Positions 50,339 through 59,175 of a stretch of DNA of 64,000 nt are shown here, piece after piece (position 1 is the stretch's first letter; every line of letters begins with the position of its first letter). The notes under the pieces were generated by a model. It did not search any database and was not told the DNA's origin. It worked only from the letters and a program-made list of their open reading frames with translations. The translations under genes were made by a program, and so were the position numbers. The stretch comes from Paenibacillus hamazuiensis. GTDB taxonomy: Bacteria > Bacillota > Bacilli > Paenibacillales > NBRC-103111. The DNA is taken from positions 2,356,001 to 2,420,000 of the forward strand of contig NZ_JALRMO010000001.1 in the NCBI RefSeq assembly GCF_023276405.1. The letters are read 5' to 3'.

Positions 50339-51697
50339 ATGCTTGATTTGATCCTGTCCGGCGGCAGCGTCGTGCTGAAAGACGAGGTCGCGCGGATCGA
50401 TATCGGAATAAAGGACGGTAAGATCGCGCTGCTTCAGCCTCAAATTTCCGAATCCGCAGCTAAACGCATCGATGCGTCCGGCCTTCATATTATGCCCGGC
50501 ATGGTTGACGTGCACGTTCATTTCAACGAACCCGGGATGGGACATTGGGAAGGATTTGCCGGCGGATCTGCGGCGCTCGCCGCCGGAGGCTGCACGACGT
50601 ACGCGGATATGCCGCTGAACGGACTGCCGCCGACGGTATCGACCGATGCGCTGTACAGGAAACTGGAAGCGGCAAGGGCAGCCGGCTCGACCGTCGATTT
50701 TGTGTTATGGGGCGGACTTATGCCCGGCCATTTGGATGATCTGGAGTCGCTGGCCCGGTCGGGAGTTATCGGCTTCAAAGCTTTTATGTCGGAGCCCGGA
50801 GGCGACGGGGAAGGGCGCTTCGAGCGCATCGATGACGCCACGCTGTACGAAGGCATGCGCCACATCGCCGCCTTGGGCCGCGTGCTGGCGCTGCATGCCG
50901 AAGACGAGACGATGGTCTCCCGTTTATCCGCTGCAGCTGTGGCGGAAGGTCGCACCGGGATGCGCGATTACGCCGCTTCCCGCCCGATCGCCGCTGAATG
51001 TGCGGCGGTCGGGAAAGCTTTAGAGCTTGCTGCGAAAACCGGGTGTCCGCTGCATTTTGTCCACATCAGCTCGGCCGAGGCGGTGGATATCATCGAAGAG
51101 GCCAAGCGCCAAGGGATACCGGTGACGGTGGAAACGTGTCCGCATTATTTGACCTTGTGCGAGGACGATTTCGAGCGGCTCGGCACACTCGCGAAGTGTG
51201 CGCCGCCGCTGCGGACGAAGGCCGACCAGGACCGGCTTTGGCAAAAAGTGATCGACGGGCGCATCGACATGATCGCTTCGGATCATTCGCCCTGCCCGCC
51301 CGAGCTGAAGCGGCGGGGCAGCGCCTTTGAGGCGTGGGGCGGCATTGCCGGCGCTCAGAGCTCACTCGAGCTGATGGTGGATGAAGGCCACTTGAAGCGG
51401 GGGCTGCCGCTGCCTGGAATCGCGCAAATGCTGGCGCTGAACCCGGCTCGGCGGTTCGGGCTGCATCCGCGCAAAGGCGAGATCGCGCCAGGCGCCGATG
51501 CCGATTTGGCGCTGCTCGATCTGCGCAGCCCGTATACGCTCGCGGAGGAGATGCTGAAGCAGCGCCACAAATGCAGTCCGTACGTCGGCAGGCAGCTTGG
51601 CTGCCGGGTCGCAGCGACGTACAGCCGCGGACAGCGGGTATACGATGCGGGCAGCGGAGAGGTGGCGAGCGGGACAGGGAGTTGGATACCTGTATAG
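50339..51697 (+). CDS. pucH: allantoinase
   Basis: A 452-residue cyclic amidohydrolase opening allantoin to allantoate. Metal motif VDVHVHFNEPGM, carbamylated Lys in GVIGFKAFMSE, HAEDE, FVHISSAEA, and SDHSPCPPELK with the catalytic Asp: the AllB/PucH pattern. The ATG at 50339 is 8 nt after AGGAGGTG. It is separated from pucM by 65 bp without a terminator. Confidence 0.94.
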   Translation: MLDLILSGGSVVLKDEVARIDIGIKDGKIALLQPQISESAAKRIDASGLHIMPGMVDVHVHFNEPGMGHWEGFAGGSAALAAGGCTTYADMPLNGLPPTVSTDALYRKLEAARAAGSTVDFVLWGGLMPGHLDDLESLARSGVIGFKAFMSEPGGDGEGRFERIDDATLYEGMRHIAALGRVLALHAEDETMVSRLSAAAVAEGRTGMRDYAASRPIAAECAAVGKALELAAKTGCPLHFVHISSAEAVDIIEEAKRQGIPVTVETCPHYLTLCEDDFERLGTLAKCAPPLRTKADQDRLWQKVIDGRIDMIASDHSPCPPELKRRGSAFEAWGGIAGAQSSLELMVDEGHLKRGLPLPGIAQMLALNPARRFGLHPRKGEIAPGADADLALLDLRSPYTLAEEMLKQRHKCSPYVGRQLGCRVAATYSRGQRVYDAGSGEVASGTGSWIPV

Positions 51698-51722
51698 AAA
51701 ACAGGAAGGGAGCGGTAAGACA

Positions 51723-53090
51723 ATGACGACAAATGATGCCGATCGCATATCCGCTCGCCTGCTGGGCAAACAAGATCCGCCGCTGGAGGAGCTACTCGCG
51801 CTCGATTCGGAAGATGAAGCAGGAACTGATGGCAGTCCGCCCGAGCGGTTGTTCGCCAGGCAGGCGACGGCGCTGCTGAACCGTTTGGGGCAGTTTGGCG
51901 CCGATCCCGAAGGGGGGACGAGCCGACTGCTTTATTCACCGGCTTGGCAAAATGCGCAAGCGGCGCTGGAGGAATGGATGAACGGCTGCGGGCTGAGGCC
52001 ATATTACGACGACGCCGGTAATTTGTTTGGGCGGCTTGAAGGGACCGATCCGCTCGATCGCGGCGTTATTTTGACCGGCTCGCATATCGATACGGTACGC
52101 CGGGGCGGGCTTTACGACGGCGCTTACGGCGTTGTCGGCGCATTGATCGCCGTCTCGTATTTGCAGCGAAAGTACGGACCGCCGCGGCGCACGCTCGAGG
52201 TCGTTTCGTTTGCGGAGGAGGAAGGCAGCCGCTTTCCGCTCACCTTTTGGGGCTCCGGCAACGTCACCGGCCTTTATGATACCCGAAAGACGCCGGATAT
52301 CGTTGACGCGGAAGGCGTAACGCTTGCAGACGCGATGAACGGCGCGGGGTTTGGTTTAAAGCGTTACCGCCCAAGCCGGCGCAGCGATGTTCGCGCTTTT
52401 ATCGAGCTTCACATCGAGCAGGGCGCCGTGCTGGAGCGCGAGCGCAAAACGATCGGCATCGTTCAAGGCATCGTCGGTCAAAAGCGCTTCACGTTTCACG
52501 TGAAGGGGGAGGCGAACCATGCCGGCACAACGCCGATGAGCTACCGCAAGGACGCGCTGAGCGCTGCCTGCGAGATGGCGCTGTACGTGAGGGAAGCGGC
52601 GCTGCAGGCGGGAGATCCGCTTGTCGCCACCGTCGGCAAGCTGGAAGCCTCCCCGGGGGTCGCCAATGTCGTTCCGGGCGCCGCCTCGTTTACCGTCGAC
52701 ATTCGCCATGCCGAAGCGGAAGCGCTCATGCTGTTTTGCCGCAGCATGCGGGAACGCTTCGAACAAATCGCCGCCCGGTATGGGGTGACGGTGGATGGCG
52801 AAGAGTGGATGAGCGCCGCGCCGGTGCCGATGAGCGCCAAGCTGACCGCTCTTCTCGGCAAGCTGTGCATTTCCCGCGGACTGCCGTACAGGTCGATGTA
52901 CAGCGGAGCCGGGCACGATGCGCAGATCGTTTCCGCGATATGCCCGGCAGCGATGGTGTTCGTCCCGAGCTACAACGGAATCAGCCATTCCCCGCATGAA
53001 TTTACGAGTGAGAACGATTTGGCGGCCGGCATCGTCGTGCTGGCCGATTTGCTGTATATGCTCGCGTATGAGGGGGAAGCAGCCATATGA
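51723..53090 (+). CDS. pucF: allantoate amidohydrolase (M20/Zn-dependent)
   Basis: A 455-residue binuclear metal enzyme converting allantoate to ureidoglycine, CO2 and ammonia. Motifs: GSHIDTVRRGGLYDGAYGVV (metal His/Asp), FAEEEGSRF (catalytic Glu pair), ELHIEQGAVLE, GEANHAGTTPM, YSGAGHDAQIV. Length is about 45 residues more than typical AllC because of an N-terminal extension (residues 1-42) that is not conserved. GGGAG precedes the ATG at 51723; the 4-nt overlap with the next gene couples them. Confidence 0.93.
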   Translation: MTTNDADRISARLLGKQDPPLEELLALDSEDEAGTDGSPPERLFARQATALLNRLGQFGADPEGGTSRLLYSPAWQNAQAALEEWMNGCGLRPYYDDAGNLFGRLEGTDPLDRGVILTGSHIDTVRRGGLYDGAYGVVGALIAVSYLQRKYGPPRRTLEVVSFAEEEGSRFPLTFWGSGNVTGLYDTRKTPDIVDAEGVTLADAMNGAGFGLKRYRPSRRSDVRAFIELHIEQGAVLERERKTIGIVQGIVGQKRFTFHVKGEANHAGTTPMSYRKDALSAACEMALYVREAALQAGDPLVATVGKLEASPGVANVVPGAASFTVDIRHAEAEALMLFCRSMRERFEQIAARYGVTVDGEEWMSAAPVPMSAKLTALLGKLCISRGLPYRSMYSGAGHDAQIVSAICPAAMVFVPSYNGISHSPHEFTSENDLAAGIVVLADLLYMLAYEGEAAI

Positions 53091-54319
53091 AAATATACCG
53101 GGATTTATCCCCTTCGCCGCGCACCATCATGACGCCGGGTCCGGTGGAGGTGGACCCGCGCGTGCTGCGGGCGATGTCGATGCCGATACTCGGCCAATTC
53201 GACCCGGAATTTACCGGTCTTATGAATGAGACGATGGACATGCTGAGAGCTTTGTTCCGCACGCAAAACCGCTGGGCTTACCCGATCGACGGCACGTCGC
53301 GCTCAGGCATCGAGGCGGTGCTGACCGGACTTATTCGTCCGGGAGACCGCGTGCTTGTGCCGATCTACGGCCGTTTCGGCCATTTGCTCGTCGAAATCGC
53401 CGAGCGGCTCGGGGCTGAAGTGGCGACGATGGAGCAGGAATGGGGCCACGTGTTCGAGCCGGACGACGTAATCCGCCGGATCAAGCAGGTGCGGCCGCGG
53501 CTTGTCGCGATCGTACACGGCGAAACGTCGACCGGCTGCGTGCAGCCGCTCGCCGAAATCGGCCGCGCCTGCCGCGAGCTGGACGTCCTGATCGCCGTCG
53601 ATGCGGTCGCTACGATCGGCGGGATGAATGTCGCCGCCGACGAATGGATGCTCGACGCGGTTATCGGCGGCACGCAAAAATGCCTTTCCGTGCCGGCCGG
53701 CATGGCGCCGATCACGTACAACGACCGCGCGGCGGTACAGGTGGAGAAGCGCAAGCGCATCGAGCGCGGCTTGCGCGAACCGGCGGCAGGGCGGCCTCAG
53801 GACGATTTTATCCGCAGCAACTATTTTGACCTGAGCCAGCTGCAGGATTACTGGAGCCCCGCCAGACTGAACCACCATACGGAAGCGACGTCCATGCTGT
53901 ATGCGCTGCGCGAAGGGCTGAGGCTCGTGCTCGAAGAAGGATTGGAGCGTCGGTTCGCCCGTCACATGCAGCACGAGCAGGCTCTCGTGACGGGACTTTC
54001 CGCAATGGGGCTCAGCCTCTTCGGAGATACGTCCTGCAAAATGCCGATGGTCACCTGTGTGAACATCCCGGACGATGTGGACGGGGAGTCGGTCCGTTCG
54101 ATGCTGCTGCACGACTTTGGCATCGAGATCGCCGGCTCGTTCGGGCCGCTTAAAGGGAAGATTTGGCGCATCGGCACGATGGGCTACAGCTGCAGCAAAA
54201 AAAACGTGCTTCACGTACTCGGAGCGCTTGAAGCCGTGCTGCTCCATCACGGCCACCGCGTGCCCGCGGGCGAAGCGGTGCAATCGGCATTGTCCGTATA
54301 TGGAAGGGAAACCGTATAA
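53087..54319 (+). CDS. pucG: (S)-ureidoglycine-glyoxylate aminotransferase
   Basis: A 410-residue PLP enzyme of the class V/AGT family. TPGPVEVDPRVL at the N-terminus, VDAVATIGGM with the PLP-binding Asp and GGTQKCLSVPAG with the Schiff-base Lys198. It transfers the amino group of ureidoglycine to glyoxylate. Last gene of the puc operon; no clear terminator follows, only repeat element B. Confidence 0.93.
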   Translation: MKIYRDLSPSPRTIMTPGPVEVDPRVLRAMSMPILGQFDPEFTGLMNETMDMLRALFRTQNRWAYPIDGTSRSGIEAVLTGLIRPGDRVLVPIYGRFGHLLVEIAERLGAEVATMEQEWGHVFEPDDVIRRIKQVRPRLVAIVHGETSTGCVQPLAEIGRACRELDVLIAVDAVATIGGMNVAADEWMLDAVIGGTQKCLSVPAGMAPITYNDRAAVQVEKRKRIERGLREPAAGRPQDDFIRSNYFDLSQLQDYWSPARLNHHTEATSMLYALREGLRLVLEEGLERRFARHMQHEQALVTGLSAMGLSLFGDTSCKMPMVTCVNIPDDVDGESVRSMLLHDFGIEIAGSFGPLKGKIWRIGTMGYSCSKKNVLHVLGALEAVLLHHGHRVPAGEAVQSALSVYGRETV

Positions 54320-54440
54320 GCAATTTACTCTAAAACAGACATCCGTGCCGCTGTTGCCCGTTACATGCACAGACCGCGAATGCAGCAAACAGAATTTCCG
54401 GTTCCGGATTTGATTTTAACGACGATTCTACGTGTGGTTT
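54320..54440. other. intergenic spacer after the puc operon
   Basis: About 120 bp of mixed composition between pucG and repeat element B. No convincing terminator or gene. Confidence 0.4.
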
Positions 54441-54625
54441 CTGTATGAAAAGTCGTATACAAGTTACGCAGTGATCGTAAAACGGACCAATTTACATGAA
54501 AAATCAAATACATTCATACCTAATGATGGTATAATCGAAAAATATATATGAAAAATTAGATATAAATTTTCTTTTTGCGTCAGATCCAACTAGTGTATTT
54601 GAAAAATCACACAAATTAACGAATG
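54441..54625. repeat. element B: second copy of the four-site palindromic array
   Basis: Four palindromic sites with cores AAAAGTC (54448), AAAAATC (54499), AAAAATT (54551) and AAAAATC (54602), spaced 51, 52 and 51 bp. The spacers align with those of element A (for example CTTTTTGCGTCAGATCCAAC against CTTTTTGCATTAGTCCTAAC), and so do the flanks (CGTGTGGTTT against CGTACGGATT; ACAAATTAACG against ACAAAATAACG). Same orientation as A, 17.5 kb away. Confidence 0.85.
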
Positions 54626-54954
54626 AACTGGCGTTAAATAAAATTACATCATAATCGAATCATTATGGTTGTCAAAACACAGCCGCAGTCTGAGACTTTA
54701 TTTTGCAGGTCTTGGTTGGCGGCTGTTTTACTTTTTGTAGGTATCAACTTTTTTTCCACACGAATCTTCCGCCATATCAAGCAATCCAGACTAAATCTAT
54801 ATGTTTCGCCAGTACGGAAACCAACTTCAACCCCCACTTACCTAAAGGTAAGCTTCTCTCAAACATTTCACTAATTTCGGCGGCGCGCCGGACGTACTAT
54901 AATAAAAGAGGATGCGCCCATGGGCGAAGCATTTTATGAAGGAGTGAGTCCGCT
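54626..54954. other. AT-rich intergenic DNA before the aldo/keto reductase genes
   Basis: About 330 bp with short ORFs on both strands (up to 69 codons) that lack ribosome sites and family features; I treat them as non-coding. A ribosome site and promoter for the reductase operon must lie at the distal end. Confidence 0.45.
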
Positions 54955-55938
54955 ATGAATCATCGCAAGTTAGGCCGCACCGGCTTGAAAGTGTCGGAAA
55001 TCAGTCTGGGCTGCATGGCGTTCGGCCGCTGGATCGACGAGAAGATGTCGTTTCAGGTGCTCGATACCGCTCTGGACGCAGGCATTACGCTGTTTGATAC
55101 CGCCGATGTATACGGCAGAGGAATGGATATCGGCGACCCGTCGCTATCCGGAGAATCGGAAACGATTTTGGGACGATGGCTTAAAGGGAAAAGAGACCGC
55201 ATCATCCTCGCCACCAAGGTTCACGGCCGCGTAGGCAGCGGTCCTAACGATGCGGGACAAAGCCGCTATCATATTATGCGCGCCGTGGAAAACAGTCTGA
55301 AACGTCTTGATACCGATTACATCGACTTGTACCAGGTACACCGCTTCGATGAAAATACACCTCTTGAGGAGACGCTTCGCGCGCTGGACGACCTGGTGCG
55401 GCAGGGCAAAGTGCGCTACATCGGCTGCTCGAACTTCAGCGCCTGGCAGATCGCCAAAGCTCATGGCATCAGCGCCCTGCAGGGTCTGGAACGATTTGAA
55501 AGCGTTCAACCGCAGTACAGCCTGATCGCGCGCCAGATCGAGCAGGAGCTGCTGCCGTTTTGCCGGTCCGAGCAAGTCGGCGTCATCGTGTACAGCCCGC
55601 TCGGCAGAGGGATGCTGACCGGCAAATACCGGCTCGGCGAAGCGCCTCCGGAAGGCACCCGTGCCGCCGCCGGAGAGAAGCGGCTGCAGTCGCTGATGGC
55701 GCAGACGGACAACTTCGAGCTGGTGGATAAGCTGAAGCCGTTTGCCGAAAGGCGAGACTGCACCTTGGCGCAGTTTGCGCTCGCGTGGGTGCTGAACAGT
55801 CCCGTCATTTCATCGGCTATTCTCGGCGCATCGAAGCCGCAGCATATTATGGATGCACTGCCTTATGCGGAGCAGAAGCTGACCGACGAAGAGCTGGCGG
55901 AAATCGACAAGCTGTGCGGCATTTCACAAGCGGAATAA
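54955..55938 (+). CDS. aldo/keto reductase (YdhF/Tas-like)
   Basis: A 327-residue NADPH-dependent (beta/alpha)8 reductase. Catalytic tetrad Asp (DTADVY with Tyr four residues later), Lys (ILATKVHGR) and His (YQVHRFDE). Cofactor motif YSPLGRGMLTGKY and ILGASKPQHI. GGAGTGAG precedes the ATG. It is 21 bp before a second, divergent reductase, so the two are likely co-transcribed. Substrate not known. Confidence 0.92.
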   Translation: MNHRKLGRTGLKVSEISLGCMAFGRWIDEKMSFQVLDTALDAGITLFDTADVYGRGMDIGDPSLSGESETILGRWLKGKRDRIILATKVHGRVGSGPNDAGQSRYHIMRAVENSLKRLDTDYIDLYQVHRFDENTPLEETLRALDDLVRQGKVRYIGCSNFSAWQIAKAHGISALQGLERFESVQPQYSLIARQIEQELLPFCRSEQVGVIVYSPLGRGMLTGKYRLGEAPPEGTRAAAGEKRLQSLMAQTDNFELVDKLKPFAERRDCTLAQFALAWVLNSPVISSAILGASKPQHIMDALPYAEQKLTDEELAEIDKLCGISQAE

Positions 55939-55959
55939 TGAAGCGGGGAGGAAGTTGAC

Positions 55960-56838
55960 ATGCAAACACGCAAGCTAGGGCGTTTGAATCATTACAGCTC
56001 CGTCGTGATGTTCGGAGCGGCCAAGCTCGGCCAGGTGACGCAGGAAGAGGCGGACCGCTCGATCGAATTCGCACTGGAAAGCGGCATCAACCATTTCGAT
56101 ACGGCGGCCAGCTACGGCGATGCGGAGCTGAGAATGGGGCCGCTCATGAAGAAATATCATAACAAGCTGTTTCTTGCGACCAAAACCGGAGAGCGGACGA
56201 AAGACAAAGCGAAGGAGCAAATATACCGCTCGCTGGAGCGGCTTCAGGTCGACCGTGTGGATCTGCTCCAGCTCCATGCTGTCGGAACGATCGAAGAGCT
56301 CGATAAATGCACGGGAAGCGGCGGAGCGCTGGAAGCCGCCATCGAGGCGAAAGAGGAAGGCATCATAGGGGCGATCGGCATCACCGGCCACGGCCATTTG
56401 GCGCCGGCGACGCATCTGGAAGCGCTTCGCCGGTTTCCGTTCGAGACCGTGCTTTGTCCGCTCAACTACCGGCTGTATTCGATCCCCGAATACCGGGCGT
56501 CATTCGACGAGCTGCTGGAGGAAACCCGCCGTCGGCAAGTGGCGCTGCGCGTAATCAAAGCGATTGCCAAAGGCCCTTGGGCGGAACATCAGGAACGCCG
56601 CTACGCGACGTGGTACGAACCGTTCGACGAGCAAAAGATCATCGACGCCTGCGTCCATTTCGTGTTATCCTTCGAAGGCGTGGCCGGCTTCGCCAGCGCC
56701 GGAGACATTCATCTGCTGCCGAAAATCGTCAGCGCGGTGAACCGTTTGGGCGAGATGGGCAAGGATGAATATACGCAAATTTTAAGCAGCCTCGATTCGT
56801 ACGAAAGCCCGTTCGGCTCGCCGACATCGATCGCCTAG
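55960..56838 (+). CDS. aldo/keto reductase-family protein, short variant
   Basis: A 292-residue reductase. Asp-Tyr in [11 protein letters not shown], Lys in [10 protein letters not shown] and His in [10 protein letters not shown]; the C-terminal cofactor part ([15 protein letters not shown]) is changed from the usual SxxGxSxxxQ, as in the subfamily with C-terminal ferredoxin-like partners but here without Fe-S cysteines. GGGGAGG precedes the ATG at 55960. Second gene of a pair. Confidence 0.88.
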   Translation: MQTRKLGRLNHYSSVVMFGAAKLGQVTQEEADRSIEFALESGINHFDTAASYGDAELRMGPLMKKYHNKLFLATKTGERTKDKAKEQIYRSLERLQVDRVDLLQLHAVGTIEELDKCTGSGGALEAAIEAKEEGIIGAIGITGHGHLAPATHLEALRRFPFETVLCPLNYRLYSIPEYRASFDELLEETRRRQVALRVIKAIAKGPWAEHQERRYATWYEPFDEQKIIDACVHFVLSFEGVAGFASAGDIHLLPKIVSAVNRLGEMGKDEYTQILSSLDSYESPFGSPTSIA

Positions 56839-57029
56839 AATCGCGCTATTCATGGAACCTTGGAAAAAACGATCTGGATTTTATGGATCGGCGTGCTGCT
56901 CTGCAGCTCCAGCTATTCGATGGCGGTTTTGTGTTAACCGGAGCGATTTTGATCGCTACCGGCGGAACGATTTTTGCCGGAGCGCAAAGAGGGTGGGCCG
57001 AAAAGGAGAGAGGGATCGGTATTTCTTAG
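56839..57029 (+). pseudogene. C-terminal remnant of an EamA/DMT-family transporter (frameshifted)
   Basis: One frame gives KTIWILWIGVLLCSSSYSM and then stops; the other gives FVLTGAILIATGGTIFAG ending at TAG 57027-57029. The two halves look like the last helices of a 10-TM DMT permease split by a frameshift. No start, ribosome site or full-length ORF. Its last part keeps a drug/metabolite transporter end pattern. Regarded as a decayed gene. Confidence 0.4.
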
Positions 57030-57059
57030 ATTGAGGGACCTTGCAGCTCCAAAACTCAA

Positions 57060-57101
57060 AAAGACGCTAAGATCAGCGTGCCGCCGCTGCTTAGCGTCTT
57101 T
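57060..57101. terminator. bidirectional terminator hairpin
   Basis: AAAGACGCTAAG (57060-57071) pairs with CTTAGCGTCTTT (57090-57101), with an inner CAGCG/CGCTG stem. It lies between the plus-strand remnant and the minus-strand ABC exporter gene. Confidence 0.75.
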
Positions 57102-57109
57102 ACTACGCT

Positions 57110-58882
57110 TTATCCCCGCGAAGTGTTCCGAGGCGGATGCGTCGCCAAGGGAGTCTGCTCAAACTGCATGTTATAGAACCTGGCGTAAATCCCGTTTTTC
57201 TTAAGAAGCTCCGCATGCGTGCCTTCCTCGGCAATACCCTGCTCCGAAAGCACGATAATGCGGTCCGCATTCCGGATGGTTGACAGCCTGTGCGCAATGA
57301 CGAAGGTCGTGCGATTTCGGGCGAGCTTTTCAAAGCTTTCCTGCACGACGCGTTCGCTTTCGGTGTCCAGGGCGGATGTCGCTTCGTCGAAAATCAAAAT
57401 CGAAGGGTTTTTCAAAAACACTCTGGCAATGCTGATGCGCTGCTTCTGGCCTCCGGATAACTTTACGCCGCGCTGCCCGATCTGAGCGTCGTATCCGCCC
57501 GGAAGCGACATAATAAATTCATGCGCATTCGCATGTTTGGCGGCTTCGACGATTTCCGCATCGGTTGCTCCCGGCTTTCCGTACCGGATATTCTCCTTGA
57601 CCGTACCGGAGAACAAATACACGTCCTGCTGGACGATTCCGATATGGCTGCGCAGCGACCTCAGCTTGACATGTTTGATATCCGTCCCGTCAATTTTGAT
57701 TGTGCCTTCACTGGTTTCGTAAAAACGCGGAATCAAGCTGCAAAGCGTCGTTTTCCCGGCTCCGGACGACCCGACAAGCGCAATGTATTCGCCGGGATTT
57801 GCCGTTATGTTGATATTGCTTAAAACGTAACTCGCGTCACCGGCATACTGGAAGCTTACGCCCTTAAACTCCACCTTGCCTTTGACGCCGTGGAGCTCTG
57901 CGGCATCCGGGACGTCCGTAATGTCCGGCCGGATGGCCATCAGTTCCATAAACCGCTCGAAGCCGGCGACCCCGTTTTGTAAATTTTGCGTGAAGTTCAC
58001 GAGCCTTTTCACCGGATCGATGAGCGTGCCGATATAAAGCAGAAATGTGATTAGCTCGGTCAGCGCCAGACGGTTATAGCTGATCAGCAGGGCGCCCACG
58101 ATGACGACTGAAACGGTCATGAACGAGATAAATCCGGTCAAGCCGTTGAAAAAAAGCGCCTCCGCCAAATAGCCGCGTTTCCGGCTTTCCAGAAACCGCC
58201 GGTTGCTGCTCCTGAATTTTTCCATTTCAATATGTTCGTTTGCGAACGACTGGACGACTCTGATCCCGGAAAGGCTGTCTTCGATCTGCGCGTTGACATC
58301 TGCGATGAGTTCCTTGTTTTTTTTCAGCGCGTTTTTCACTTTAATGCTGTAGCGGTAAGCAAAAGCAAACATAAACGGCAGGATCAAAAAAATGGTCAGC
58401 GTCAGAGACCCGTTGATATTGACCAATATACAAAACGAACCGACGATTCGGACCAAGGAAATCATGATATCTTCGGGTCCGTGGTGCGCAAGCTCCGAAA
58501 TATCGAACAAATCGCTTGTGATACGCGACATCAGCTGCCCGGTGCGCGTATTGTCGTGGTAGCTGAAAGACAGCTTTTGGACGTGACCGAACAGATCGGT
58601 TCTCATATCGGCTTCCATGTCGGCCCCCATCGCATGACCGAAATAGTCCGTATAGAAGTTGCTGGCATATTCCACGATCATCAGGAATAAAAAAATGCCG
58701 ATCATTTTTAACACGAGCGGTGTGTCGATGCCATGCTCGCTTATTGCTTTTTCCGTAATTTGGTTAATCAGCATCGGATAAGCGAGCACGATTGCCGATG
58801 CCAGCGAAGCAAAAAACAAATCCGCAATGAGCGCTTTTTTATAAGGCTTGTAGTAACCTGTAAACTTTTTCAGTTTTTCCAC
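57110..58882 (-). CDS. ABC exporter (homodimer-type half transporter, MsbA/YknU-like)
   Basis: A 590-residue type I exporter. Membrane domain (about 1-320), then ATPase with Walker A GSSGAGKTT, signature LSGGQKQR, Walker B LIFDEATSALD with catalytic Glu, H-loop VIAHRLSTI; both sites would be canonical, so a homodimer is expected. The start is GTG at 58882 with GGAGG 7 nt upstream. A 45-codon ORF overlaps its beginning (58839-58976), possibly as a leader. Single gene, terminated by the hairpin at 57060-57101. Confidence 0.9.
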   Translation of the reverse strand: MEKLKKFTGYYKPYKKALIADLFFASLASAIVLAYPMLINQITEKAISEHGIDTPLVLKMIGIFLFLMIVEYASNFYTDYFGHAMGADMEADMRTDLFGHVQKLSFSYHDNTRTGQLMSRITSDLFDISELAHHGPEDIMISLVRIVGSFCILVNINGSLTLTIFLILPFMFAFAYRYSIKVKNALKKNKELIADVNAQIEDSLSGIRVVQSFANEHIEMEKFRSSNRRFLESRKRGYLAEALFFNGLTGFISFMTVSVVIVGALLISYNRLALTELITFLLYIGTLIDPVKRLVNFTQNLQNGVAGFERFMELMAIRPDITDVPDAAELHGVKGKVEFKGVSFQYAGDASYVLSNINITANPGEYIALVGSSGAGKTTLCSLIPRFYETSEGTIKIDGTDIKHVKLRSLRSHIGIVQQDVYLFSGTVKENIRYGKPGATDAEIVEAAKHANAHEFIMSLPGGYDAQIGQRGVKLSGGQKQRISIARVFLKNPSILIFDEATSALDTESERVVQESFEKLARNRTTFVIAHRLSTIRNADRIIVLSEQGIAEEGTHAELLKKNGIYARFYNMQFEQTPLATHPPRNTSRG

Positions 58883-58976
58883 GAATATGCCTCCAGTGAA
58901 CGATTCTTTGAAACAACACGGTATTTTCTTCCGCCGACATATCGCCCATCATCACTGTTATTGCATTTGTTCTCAT
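58839..58976 (-). CDS. candidate 45-residue leader ORF overlapping the ABC exporter start
   Basis: ATG at 58976, TAA at 58841-58839. It has a better ribosome site (TTGGAGGGG, about 6 nt before ATG) than many real genes here. The peptide is MRTNAITVMMGDMSAEENTV, then LFQRIVHWRHIRGKTEKVYR, ending LLQAL. It overlaps the first 44 nt of the exporter in another frame, covering the exporter's GGAGG. Such an arrangement is known as leader-peptide control of ABC drug exporters (BmrB in front of bmrCD). No family assigned. Confidence 0.42.
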   Translation of the reverse strand: MRTNAITVMMGDMSAEENTVLFQRIVHWRHIRGKTEKVYRLLQAL

Positions 58977-59175
58977 GTGGAATCCCCTCCAAAGTTTTAT
59001 TGATTTTATGGTAACATCGGAACACCGTTCGTAATATGTAACATTTTATTATAATCAGTTCATCCGCCAACTTTCCATTATAAGTAAAAAAATGAAATCA
59101 TCCGAATTCGCTAAATGCAAAACGCCGTACCCACGGAGGGGAACGGCGTATTTGGCGTTTATACGTGTCGCTGGT

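Noticed and set aside
54649-54874. Two overlapping ORFs (plus 54665-54874, minus 54649-54837) before the aldo/keto reductase genes
   Set aside because: AT-rich DNA, no ribosome sites, no recognisable domain; a transposase remnant was considered but no motif supports it.
58870-59070. 66-codon minus-strand ORF upstream of the ABC exporter
   Set aside because: No ribosome site at its ATG; the overlapping 45-codon ORF in another frame has a strong site and is the better candidate.
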